Source: Rhodococcus sp. 14-1411-2a (GTDB lineage: Bacteria > Actinomycetota > Actinomycetes > Mycobacteriales > Mycobacteriaceae). Taken from it: a stretch of 64,000 bases of DNA. The stretch's first letter is position 1. The number at the start of each line of letters is the position of its first letter. Below the pieces are notes generated by a model that did no database searches, was not told the origin of the DNA, and saw only the letters and a list, made by a program, of their open reading frames with translations. Of the stretch, positions 44,580-50,836 are shown piece by piece. The stretch spans positions 1 to 64,000 of the forward strand of contig NZ_NPGA01000022.1 in the NCBI RefSeq assembly GCF_002259485.1, in the 5' to 3' direction. Made by a program: the position numbers and the translations under genes.

Positions 44580-44626
44580 CGTCCACACCGCACCACCGAA
44601 GATGGCCACCGAATCACTGCCACGAC

Positions 44627-44662
44627 AAGGAGGCACCTGCACGATCGTGCGGGTGTCTCCTT
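44627..44662. terminator. Hairpin terminator between convergent genes
   Basis: AAGGAGGCACCTGCAC and GTGCGGGTGTCTCCTT pair over 16 positions with two G-U type mismatches and a GATC loop, followed by TTC. It separates a plus-strand gene from a minus-strand gene. Confidence 0.75.
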
Positions 44663-44728
44663 TCGTTCAGGACCTCAGTTCCGGCAGGGGCAGTATGTGG
44701 TGGAGTCCAGTGCCCGGCGGCGTATGTC

Positions 44729-44932
44729 TCAGGCTGCGCTGTAGAGGTCCAGTCCGACGGCCCATGCGGTCACGGCGCGTTGCTCGGCTTCGGTCATCTC
44801 GAAGGCGCGGAGGTAGTCCCAGTCTTGGAGCGCCTCGACGTCGAAGGGATCGGCACCGACACCGCTGCACCAGACGAGGTAGTCCGCGGGCGGTGAAAGG
44901 GTGCCACCGCCTGCGATCATGCATTCGGGCAT
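44729..44932 (-). CDS. Hypothetical 67-residue protein
   Basis: Starts at ATG 44932 with GGAAGG upstream. Opens MPECMIAGGGTLSPPADYLV and continues with a helical acidic part (EALQDWDYLRAFEMTEAEQR). Two cysteines, no membrane helix. No family recognised. It lies downstream of the WhiB-like gene on the same strand. Confidence 0.62.
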   Translation of the reverse strand: MPECMIAGGGTLSPPADYLVWCSGVGADPFDVEALQDWDYLRAFEMTEAEQRAVTAWAVGLDLYSAA

Positions 44933-45033
44933 CGAATTTCACCTTCCAGGTTTCGTTGACGCTCGTGTTGCTGACGAAAATAGGGTTCTACGAACGCAAT
45001 CTGTTACGAGGCAGGGGTCTCGACAGTCGTTGG

Positions 45034-45519
45034 TCAGGCGATACGTCGGCGGCGTTGTTCGGTGGCGCTCACCGGTGGTTCCCAGCGTCCGGTGTGCCCG
45101 TTGTAGGAGTATCCGCGTTCGTCGATCCATCGGGTGTCGCGTTCGTTGCGGGGCCCGGTGCGGGCGCGGGGACTGTCGAGGTCGACGACGTCACCGTTGT
45201 AGTCGTAGGCGATCCCGGCCACGACCATCGACACGGGTGTCACTGCGCCGGCCGCGAGCGCGTCCCGGCACGCCTGGTAGACCGGGCACTCGAACCGGCA
45301 GGTTCGGACGGCGATTTTCAACCGATCCTTCGTCGAGGCGTCGAGATCCCAGGACGACGGGTCGGCGCTGCACGCCGGGGTCGCGTCGTCGTCGACGGCG
45401 GAGGGTCGCTGGATGGTCATGGTTCCTCGCTCGGGCCGGTAGTCGGAGATGTGGGTCGTCGGTGCGGATGAGTGACGGCGTGGCGGTGAGCCGCTCGGGG
45501 TGGTGTCGGAGACGGTCAT
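45034..45519 (-). CDS. WhiB-like iron-sulfur regulator, variant Cys spacing
   Basis: A 161-residue protein. ATG 45519 overlaps the preceding stop as ATGA, implying coupling; ATG 45420 with GAGGA close upstream would give a shorter form. The WhiB core has PACSADP with the first Cys, then TCRFECPVYQACRDA with three more. Canonical WhiB proteins space these C-x2-C-x5-C; here the first gap is C-x3-C. The usual G-[VI]-W-G-G turn is replaced by GIAYDYNGD. A C-terminal GYSYNGHTGRWEPP segment is unusual. WhiB proteins bind a [4Fe-4S] cluster and modulate sigma factors. Plasmid versions like this are divergent and may not bind the normal partner. Confidence 0.72.
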   Translation of the reverse strand: MTVSDTTPSGSPPRRHSSAPTTHISDYRPERGTMTIQRPSAVDDDATPACSADPSSWDLDASTKDRLKIAVRTCRFECPVYQACRDALAAGAVTPVSMVVAGIAYDYNGDVVDLDSPRARTGPRNERDTRWIDERGYSYNGHTGRWEPPVSATEQRRRRIA

Positions 45520-46112
45520 CGTTCACCGCGAAAAGTGTTGAGCCGGTTCCACAGTGCGCGTTGAATGCGTCCGCGCTCGACCATGTGGTCGAACAGATAC
45601 TCCTCGGGTAGCTCGTCGGCTGCCTGAGCGATGGCCTCGCCTACGGTGCGGTAGCTGCGTCGGTAGGCCTGCGAGAGCACCATGTCGGCGTAGTGGGCCG
45701 CAGCGGCGGCGTGACCACCGGCGGTGGCCACGCCGGTGAGGCGGTGACGTAGCGAGTCTCCGGCGGGTCCGCCGGATCCGGCGCGGGCAAGAGCGTGGGT
45801 GACACTGGCCGGGTCGTGCTGCTCGTCGGCCGCGACGAGTGCGGCGATGACCTCGTACAGACTCGCGTAGGCGGCGGTATCGAAGTCGGCGGCGGTGACA
45901 GTGGCGGCGATGCGCCGGGTCTCGGCGGTAGGCCCGTCGGGGTGATTGCTCCACATCAATGCCGACAGCAGCAGGGCCTCGGGGTCGGTGGAGGGTCGGT
46001 GGGCTGCGCTCCAGTCATCGACCGCGCCGTCGTCGTCCACGGACACCAGACCCTGCGCGGTGATGCCGGTGGGCTCGTCGGCGGGTGAGGGAACTGCACT
46101 CAGGGGCGTCAT
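45516..46112 (-). CDS. DnaB N-terminal-domain-like protein without helicase domain
   Basis: A 198-residue protein starting at ATG 46112. The part from about 40 to 120 (PEALLLSALMWSN, TAADFDTAAYASLYEVIAAL, DPASVTHALARAG) matches the helical N-terminal domain of replicative DnaB helicases, which mediates ring assembly and primase contact. No P-loop follows, so it is a stand-alone domain; such proteins occur on actinobacterial plasmids next to WhiB-like genes. It might act on the host DnaB during plasmid replication. The stop overlaps the WhiB-like start. Confidence 0.72.
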   Translation of the reverse strand: MTPLSAVPSPADEPTGITAQGLVSVDDDGAVDDWSAAHRPSTDPEALLLSALMWSNHPDGPTAETRRIAATVTAADFDTAAYASLYEVIAALVAADEQHDPASVTHALARAGSGGPAGDSLRHRLTGVATAGGHAAAAAHYADMVLSQAYRRSYRTVGEAIAQAADELPEEYLFDHMVERGRIQRALWNRLNTFRGER

Positions 46113-46164
46113 CGAAAGACTCGTTTCGCTGGCGGGGTTTCGAGCAGGGACAGAGGCGAATCGG

Positions 46165-46422
46165 TCAGGCGGTGGCGGCGAGCTTGTCGAGTGCGTCGAT
46201 CCGGAAGCCACTCCAGTGTTCGAGGTGTGTGCCGTTCTCGGTGGCCTCTTCGACGACCACGACGGGCATCTGCCGGTACCCGAGTCGATCGGCGACGAAC
46301 TCGCGCGCCGCCTCATCTTCGGTGACATCGACCGTTTCGTATTCGAGGCCGTGCTTGTTCAGACGCCGTTTCGTTTGATCGCAGTTGTTGCATTCAGGCT
46401 TCGTGTACACGGTGATCGACAT
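46165..46422 (-). CDS. nrdH: NrdH-type glutaredoxin-like redoxin
   Basis: An 85-residue thioredoxin-fold protein starting at ATG 46422 with AGGAG six bases upstream. It shows ITVYTKPECNNCDQTKRRL with a C-x2-C active site CNNC, a cis-Pro motif MPVVVVE and the C-terminal WSGFRIDALDKL segment typical of NrdH redoxins (W-S-G-F-R). NrdH reduces class Ib ribonucleotide reductase and is recycled by thioredoxin reductase. CNNC differs from the common CVQC of NrdH. There is no reductase gene in the window, so it would act on the host enzyme. It lies upstream of the DnaB-N-like gene. Confidence 0.88.
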   Translation of the reverse strand: MSITVYTKPECNNCDQTKRRLNKHGLEYETVDVTEDEAAREFVADRLGYRQMPVVVVEEATENGTHLEHWSGFRIDALDKLAATA

Positions 46423-46813
46423 GAACAACTCCTCGAAAGAATGTCGGTGATGGGTTCAATTCTATCTCAAAAAGCGCGAATAGGCCATGGGTAACATAGA
46501 TGTATATTCCTTCGATTTCATTGCAGCCCTTGACTTTACGAATAGAAACCACAAGGCGCAACATGCACTCGAGGGGGTTGTGCATTAGGCATTCCAAGAA
46601 TTTATTCGAGCGCCGAAATAGAGTTTCAATTGCGTCGGCATTCCCGAGGAGACATCGTTGTCAGGAAATGCGAAACGCCGCCGGAGCTGGTGCTCTACGG
46701 CGGCGTTGTGGGATACAGCGGGCGGGGATTCTGCGTGGGAGCGATGGAGGGTGACGAGGCTCGTCAGTGGTCGAGTTCGTAGCGTCGGGTGCGGGCGACG
46801 TTCGTGTTCGCGG
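46423..46813. other. AT-richer intergenic island upstream of the redoxin gene
   Basis: From about 46440 to 46650 the sequence is visibly AT-richer than anything nearby, with stretches such as GATGTATATTCC and AAGAATTTATTCG. It holds the redoxin promoter and possibly a small minus-strand frame (46394-46597), which I do not call because it overlaps the redoxin start. An origin or a recently acquired fragment are both possible. A terminator lies at 46674-46707. Confidence 0.45.
46674..46707. terminator. Hairpin terminator of the leftward membrane cluster
   Basis: AACGCCGCCG and CGGCGGCGTT form a perfect 10-bp stem with a 14-nt loop, 107 bp downstream of the 46814 gene on the minus strand. Confidence 0.7.
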
Positions 46814-47170
46814 TCAGCCTTCGTTCCGAAGAGAGCTGGCCGTGTCCACGAAGACATGTGCCGAGACAACGAGCTTGCGGACCATGAGTAGCCAGCGCAT
46901 GTTCCAGGTAATCGGCACCATTGCCGCGATCACCCACACCCATATCGCGATGGTGGCCGGGACCGGCGGGGCGTTGAGAAGGAAGTACAACGCTCCGAGA
47001 GCGACGAATCCCGCCATGCCGATCCGGAAATAGAGGCTGATTCGATGATTGAGGAAACCCGTGTAGATGGTCGCTGCGGCGTCGTACTGTTCGAGATTGT
47101 CGAGTGTGGGTTCGTCCATCACCAGATCGAGAGCTTTCTGGTGTCCGTCCGCAGCGGTGGCGATGTCCAT
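46814..47170 (-). CDS. Two-helix membrane protein, cluster member 1
   Basis: A 118-residue protein starting at ATG 47170 with GGAG upstream. A soluble helical N-terminus (about 1-40) is followed by two close helices (IGMAGFVALGALYFLLNA and ATIAIWVWVIAAMVPITW) and a short basic end. It shares length, topology and ribosome binding context (GGAGACACC) with the next two genes, so the cluster looks like related small membrane proteins. A part in the mating channel is possible. Confidence 0.68.
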   Translation of the reverse strand: MDIATAADGHQKALDLVMDEPTLDNLEQYDAAATIYTGFLNHRISLYFRIGMAGFVALGALYFLLNAPPVPATIAIWVWVIAAMVPITWNMRWLLMVRKLVVSAHVFVDTASSLRNEG

Positions 47171-47203
47171 GGTGTCTCCGTTCGTTGTGTCGAGGTCGGC
47201 CGG

Positions 47204-47584
47204 TCAGTGGTCTGACGGGTTGTTGCGGCGTTGATCGCCGACGAACTTTGCCCTGTTCGCGGTGGCGACGATCTCTTTCGTCCCTTTCGAGCCCAGCTCG
47301 TTGCCGATACGGACAAGAGCGAACACCAATGCCACTGCAAGAGCGGGAAATAAGAGTTCGATGATGCTGACGTCAGATCCGTCGAAGCGCATCTTGACGT
47401 TGTACGCGGCAGCGGCGATCCCGAGGATGCCCACCACAACAGCGGCGAATCTGTTGAGCCCGATCCGAAGCCCGTCCATTGCGTCCGCTGACTCGAAGTA
47501 ACGTGCCGCATTCTCTTCGCTGTCGTCGGACAGGAATTCCTGGCGGATCCGGCGGTGGTCGCGGAAGGTGGTGAACGGGTTCAT
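47204..47584 (-). CDS. Two-helix membrane protein, cluster member 2
   Basis: A 126-residue protein starting at ATG 47584, overlapping the previous gene's stop by ATGA. The N-terminal segment FLSDDSEENAARYFESADAM leads to two helices (FAAVVVGILGIAAAAYNV and IIELLFPALAVALVFALV). Topology parallels cluster member 1, though sequence similarity is weak. No family recognised. Confidence 0.68.
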   Translation of the reverse strand: MNPFTTFRDHRRIRQEFLSDDSEENAARYFESADAMDGLRIGLNRFAAVVVGILGIAAAAYNVKMRFDGSDVSIIELLFPALAVALVFALVRIGNELGSKGTKEIVATANRAKFVGDQRRNNPSDH

Positions 47585-47913
47585 CGGTGGTTCCTGTCTT
47601 CTTCGACGGTGGCCTGGACGAAGCTGCGCTGCTGGCTGGCCTCGTACTCCTCACGGGTGCTGTTGAACATCCGTGCGCACTGGTAGCCGAACAAGATGAA
47701 GCCTGCAATAAGGGCGGCTTTCCATCCCCAAGCGAGGTCTGGATAGGTAAGGGCAAAGACAGTGGCAGCGACTACGGCGAGGCTGATGAGAGCAAGTGCG
47801 TTGCTATGCAGTGCGGTGCGGGACGGTCTGCGTATGTAGAGGATACCGAGGGCGTAGGCCCCGGTGACGGCTACCACGAACACGGTCAGCGCTGTGGGGT
47901 TGACGAGATTCAT
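47581..47913 (-). CDS. Membrane protein, cluster member 3
   Basis: A 110-residue protein starting at ATG 47913 with GGAGACACC upstream. Three hydrophobic segments (ALTVFVVAVTGAYALGILYI, ALALISLAVVAATVFAL, WKAALIAGFILFGYQC) and a charged Glu/Gln/Arg tail. First gene of the three-gene membrane cluster. Small multi-helix proteins in such operons can be VirB2/VirB3-like or entry-exclusion proteins; no motif decides. Confidence 0.66.
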   Translation of the reverse strand: MNLVNPTALTVFVVAVTGAYALGILYIRRPSRTALHSNALALISLAVVAATVFALTYPDLAWGWKAALIAGFILFGYQCARMFNSTREEYEASQQRSFVQATVEEDRNHR

Positions 47914-47995
47914 GGGGTGTCTCCGTTTCGAGCTGTGGTCCAGTCGTAGTCGACGGTTGTGTTCGTTGTTGTGTCGTTGATGGGTCATGTTGCCA

Positions 47996-48031
47996 GGTGG
48001 TGCCGACACACTGCTGGGTGTCGACACCACC
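47996..48031. terminator. Hairpin downstream of the 48047 gene
   Basis: GGTGGTGCCGACAC and GTGTCGACACCACC pair over 14 positions with one mismatch and an 8-nt loop. It lies 16 bp beyond the stop of the minus-strand gene at 48047. Confidence 0.65.
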
Positions 48032-48046
48032 GGGGCCGGGTTGGGG

Positions 48047-48994
48047 TCAGCTGGTGAGCTGTTTGCGCGTGGTGGTCTCTATGGCGATCTTGACGTTGTC
48101 GTAGATGCGGTCGGGGACGGTGACAATGCCGACCGCGAGTTCCTCGACGGTGCGTAGCGCAGTCTCGCGTTCCTGCCCGGTGGCCGAGGTGTCGAGGGCG
48201 ATACCGAGTGCGCTGCGGATCCGGCGAACGGTTCGTTGGCCCTCGACGCTTGTCACGCGCAGCCCCATGGTGCGGGCGTAGCCGTCGGCGCTGCGCCAGG
48301 CGGTACGTGCTTTCTGCGCAGCGACGGCGAAGGCCTGCACGCGCTCTGCGGTGTCGGGGCACTGTTCGGGCCGGACATCGTTCATGGCGGCAAAGGCGTC
48401 GATGAACGCTGCGGTGCGCGGCTCGGTGAGGTCGTCGAGCAGGGGCCTGATGAAGATGGAGTACGGGTCGGCCAGGTAGGCGGCGTAGGCGTCCGCGACC
48501 TCGCTGTAGACGGCGTGGGCGGCGGCGTAGTCGGCTTCGAGTGCCTTCTTGGCGTTGCGTCGGTCGACGACATGGCTGCGGGTCCGAACGCTCAGGTACG
48601 CGGCCAGCGCGAGGGCAAGCACAACCACGACCATCCCGACCAACGGAGTCCAGTCCATCGGAACGTCGGGTGCGGCATCGACTATCGGCGGTGCCGGGGC
48701 GGCTGCCGGAATCGCGAGCGGGTCGGCGGACGGGAGATCCGTCGCCTCCTCGGTCGACACCGGCAAGAGGACCACTCGGACTGCGGTGGCGGCGACGGCA
48801 ACGAGGAGCCCTCCCCCGCACATTTGCGGGGCTGTCCTGGCCTCTCCACCTGACATGCGGGACCAGTAGAGCGTGGCTCCGCCGTAAATCATGCCCGCGA
48901 TACCGAGCGCGGTGCATCCCCACAGGACGTACGACAGGAACACTTCCAGATCGGCGGTATAGGCGAGAGGCGGCTGAGGTATCGGGTTGTTCAT
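48047..48994 (-). CDS. Three-helix membrane protein with large cytoplasmic domain
   Basis: A 315-residue protein starting at ATG 48994 (MNNPIPQPPLAYTADLEVFL). Two N-terminal helices (YVLWGCTALGIAGMIYGGAT and GGGLLVAVAATAVRVVLLP) resemble the two-helix layout of VirB2/TrbC-like proteins. A third helix at about 115-135 (LVGMVVVVLALALAAYLSVR) is followed by a 180-residue helical soluble domain. A Pro/Ala-rich loop joins helices 2 and 3. It is probably a membrane component of the transfer apparatus, by context and topology only. Confidence 0.65.
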   Translation of the reverse strand: MNNPIPQPPLAYTADLEVFLSYVLWGCTALGIAGMIYGGATLYWSRMSGGEARTAPQMCGGGLLVAVAATAVRVVLLPVSTEEATDLPSADPLAIPAAAPAPPIVDAAPDVPMDWTPLVGMVVVVLALALAAYLSVRTRSHVVDRRNAKKALEADYAAAHAVYSEVADAYAAYLADPYSIFIRPLLDDLTEPRTAAFIDAFAAMNDVRPEQCPDTAERVQAFAVAAQKARTAWRSADGYARTMGLRVTSVEGQRTVRRIRSALGIALDTSATGQERETALRTVEELAVGIVTVPDRIYDNVKIAIETTTRKQLTS

Positions 48995-49032
48995 CGGAGA
49001 TGGGGCCTTTCCGGCTCGGTGGGGCATCAAGA

Positions 49033-49689
49033 TCAGGAGTGGCGGGCGAGGTGTGCGTCAGCAGAGGCGGCGGCGACGTCGTAGCCACCCCACGGTGAGC
49101 GGTTCGGGACCGAGCGCAGGCCGATGGTGTCTCCACGTCGGGTGATGACGGGCCATCCGGTGGGGCGTTCCCCGACGACCTCGATGACCTTCGCTGCCCA
49201 CACCTGGTCCTTCTGCGACGGTCTGCGTTCGGGGATCACGGTCGGGAGGTCGTCGATCCAGCCGGGGTGGGCGTGATCGAGGGCGTCGCAGACTGCTTCG
49301 TGTTCGTCGGCGCGGTTCTCCCCTTCCCACGGGCAGCCGGTGCACGCGCCGCGGTAGAGGTCGCCGCCGACGCACTGACATGGAGCGTCCCTGCTCGTGT
49401 CCGGGCACTGGCAGTCGAGGTCCGCTGCGATGCAGGTTGGTTGGCAGGTGTCGGTGGGTGTGGTGGGGTCGCAGATCCCCGGTGCGAACGCGTGGGAAGC
49501 GGCGCTCGAGCCGTGCCGTCCCCAGGTGGTCGCCCAGGTCTCGAATTCGGCGATGCGAGCTGCCACCCCTCGGGTGGGGCTGGCGAACAGGATCGGGATG
49601 CCATGGCGGTCGACGCGGCTGTTCTGCACCTCGGCTTCGGCGGCGGCGAGCACCTCGAAGATGTCGATCTGGCCTACGGTCTCGGCCAT
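49033..49689 (-). CDS. Cysteine-rich hypothetical protein
   Basis: A 218-residue protein starting at ATG 49689, overlapping the previous stop as TGATG. The centre (about 75-130) has a dense cysteine cluster: CDP, CQPTC, CQCPD, CQCVGG, then GACTGCPWEGEN, likely binding zinc or an iron-sulfur cluster. The C-terminal part contains DDLPTVIPERRPSQKDQVW and WPVITRRGDTIGLRSVPNRS. No known family is named with confidence. Related plasmid and phage proteins exist in actinobacteria as far as I recall, but without function. Confidence 0.7.
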   Translation of the reverse strand: MAETVGQIDIFEVLAAAEAEVQNSRVDRHGIPILFASPTRGVAARIAEFETWATTWGRHGSSAASHAFAPGICDPTTPTDTCQPTCIAADLDCQCPDTSRDAPCQCVGGDLYRGACTGCPWEGENRADEHEAVCDALDHAHPGWIDDLPTVIPERRPSQKDQVWAAKVIEVVGERPTGWPVITRRGDTIGLRSVPNRSPWGGYDVAAASADAHLARHS

Positions 49690-49964
49690 CACCGCACGCC
49701 CAGCTCGGGGCGGGTGAGGGACTGCAGGGCGAGCGAGAGTCGTACGTCGCTGGCATCGAGGACGACGGGGTGGGTGCGGCTGTACCAGGCACCGGGTGCG
49801 TCGAGGATGGCGGTGACCTCGACGCGGCCTGCGGGCGCGGTGCGGTAGCCGAGAATGTCGACAACCGTTCCGTCGAACTGGGTGTCGAGCGAAATCAGTT
49901 TCATTCCAACTCCTTTGAGGCGGCGGCGCGTGGGCATAGTGGGCGCGGTGAGGGTGGCGGTCAT
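49689..49964 (-). CDS. Hypothetical 91-residue protein
   Basis: Starts at ATG 49964 with GGGGAG upstream. After a Thr/Pro/Arg start (MTATLTAPTMPTRRRLKGVG) comes a beta-rich domain (LDTQFDGTVVDILGYRTAPA, VEVTAILDAPGAW). It is coupled to the cysteine-rich protein. No family recognised. Confidence 0.66.
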   Translation of the reverse strand: MTATLTAPTMPTRRRLKGVGMKLISLDTQFDGTVVDILGYRTAPAGRVEVTAILDAPGAWYSRTHPVVLDASDVRLSLALQSLTRPELGVR

Positions 49965-50027
49965 GAGTACTCCCCAGGTCGGGTGGAGAAAAGATGAGGG
50001 AGAGAGGCGCGGGCTCTGTGCAGCTAC

Positions 50028-50405
50028 TCAGACCGGCAGGGCCTGGCAGTCGGTGCATTCCCAGCGTCCGCCGGTAGAGGTGCAGGTTCGCCGCTCGTTG
50101 CAGAGCCAGCAGATCTGGTTTCGCTTGCGGGCCGAAACCTGCTGCGCCGCAGCCACGGTCGCGGCCTGCGCTCGGTACTGGTCGCGGGTGCTCGCGTCGC
50201 GGGCGGCGAGGTCGGCGCGGACCTGCTCTGGGTCGAGGTCAGGACCATCGGCTCGCACGGTCAGCATGTCCCCGAACGCCGCGCGGCAGGACTGGCACAC
50301 GTCCCCCGGCACGGCAACGGGGGTAGCACAACCGGGCAATGCGCAGTCATCGAACAGCGTTGACTGCCAGTCACATTGGTGTGATTCGGTGCGTGTCGTG
50401 GCCAT
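50028..50405 (-). CDS. Zinc-finger-like protein under the CCTTACAG operator
   Basis: A 125-residue protein starting at ATG 50405. It has two cysteine groups: C-x2-C type elements at the N-terminus (CALPGCATP, VCQSC) and at the C-terminus (CWLCNERRTC, WECTDC), linked by a charged helix (RADLAARDASTRDQYRAQAA). Two treble-clef or ribbon zinc sites are likely. The operator at 50413-50435 begins 8 bp before the start and contains its only Shine-Dalgarno-like AAGG, so binding would shut the gene off tightly. DNA or protein binding is inferred. Confidence 0.72.
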   Translation of the reverse strand: MATTRTESHQCDWQSTLFDDCALPGCATPVAVPGDVCQSCRAAFGDMLTVRADGPDLDPEQVRADLAARDASTRDQYRAQAATVAAAQQVSARKRNQICWLCNERRTCTSTGGRWECTDCQALPV

Positions 50406-50412
50406 GCCCCAA

Positions 50413-50435
50413 CCTTACAGTCTGAGACTGTAAGG
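50413..50435. promoter_or_regulatory. CCTTACAG operator, copy 1 (perfect)
   Basis: Arms CCTTACAGTCT and AGACTGTAAGG around a central G form a perfect 23-bp palindrome. It starts 8 bp upstream of ATG 50405 on the minus strand. The same context, CATGCCCC then AACCTTACAGTCT, precedes the 52864 gene. Confidence 0.85.
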
Positions 50436-50456
50436 TGCAAGGTGCGGAACCAAAGT

Positions 50457-50479
50457 CCTTACAGTCGGAGCCTGTAAGG
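50457..50479. promoter_or_regulatory. CCTTACAG operator, copy 2
   Basis: CCTTACAG and CTGTAAGG arms with a 7-bp centre of imperfect symmetry, 44 bp centre to centre from copy 1. It lies 37 bp upstream of the plus-strand HTH gene, so copies 1 and 2 sit in a divergent promoter. Confidence 0.8.
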
Positions 50480-50515
50480 TCAGGGCATCGCCAACCACGA
50501 CCCAGGAAGCACCCG

Positions 50516-50734
50516 ATGCCCGACGAACTCACCACCGCCGACGTGCTGGCGCTGATCGAAGACAAAACCGGCAAGGCCATATCGACCAAGACGTGGTCGT
50601 CGTACGTCGCGCGCGGGCAGGCCCCGAAACCGGCGCGACACCTCTCGCGCACGCCGCTGTATGCGCGGGAGGACATCGAGCAGTGGATCACCGACCGGCC
50701 AGGGAGCGGTGCAAGGACCGACCTCCGACCGTGA
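50516..50734 (+). CDS. Excisionase/AlpA-type HTH DNA-binding protein
   Basis: A 72-residue protein starting at ATG 50516 with AGGAAG upstream. It fits the MerR-like winged HTH of excisionases: LTTADVLALIEDKTGKAIST, WSSYVARGQAPKPARHLSRT, PLYAREDIEQWITDRPG. It is divergent from the zinc-finger gene, with two CCTTACAG palindromes in between, so it is the best candidate for the protein that binds them. It could be a plasmid copy-control or transfer repressor, or an excisionase for an integrated form. Confidence 0.82.
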   Translation: MPDELTTADVLALIEDKTGKAISTKTWSSYVARGQAPKPARHLSRTPLYAREDIEQWITDRPGSGARTDLRP

Positions 50735-50759
50735 CGAGCGAACCCACCAACCCCTCGAT

Positions 50760-50777
50760 CGTCAACATCTCTTGACG
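50760..50777. promoter_or_regulatory. CGTCAA-N6-TTGACG site at the 3' side of the HTH gene
   Basis: CGTCAACATCTCTTGACG differs by one base from the sites at 53405 and 53433. It directly abuts the bidirectional terminator and lies 60 bp from the end of the ParB-like gene, so a role in transcription start is unlikely; a partition or loading site is possible. Confidence 0.65.
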
Positions 50778-50824
50778 AACAGGAAGGGCCCCTGCCATCG
50801 GGTGATGGTCGGGGCCCTTCTGTT
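50778..50824. terminator. Bidirectional terminator between HTH and ParB-like genes
   Basis: AACAGGAAGGGCCCC pairs with GGGGCCCTTCTGTT, with one bulged base and a loop that forms a smaller CCATC/GATGG stem. It separates convergent genes. Confidence 0.8.
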
Positions 50825-50836
50825 GTTGCGGTTCGA

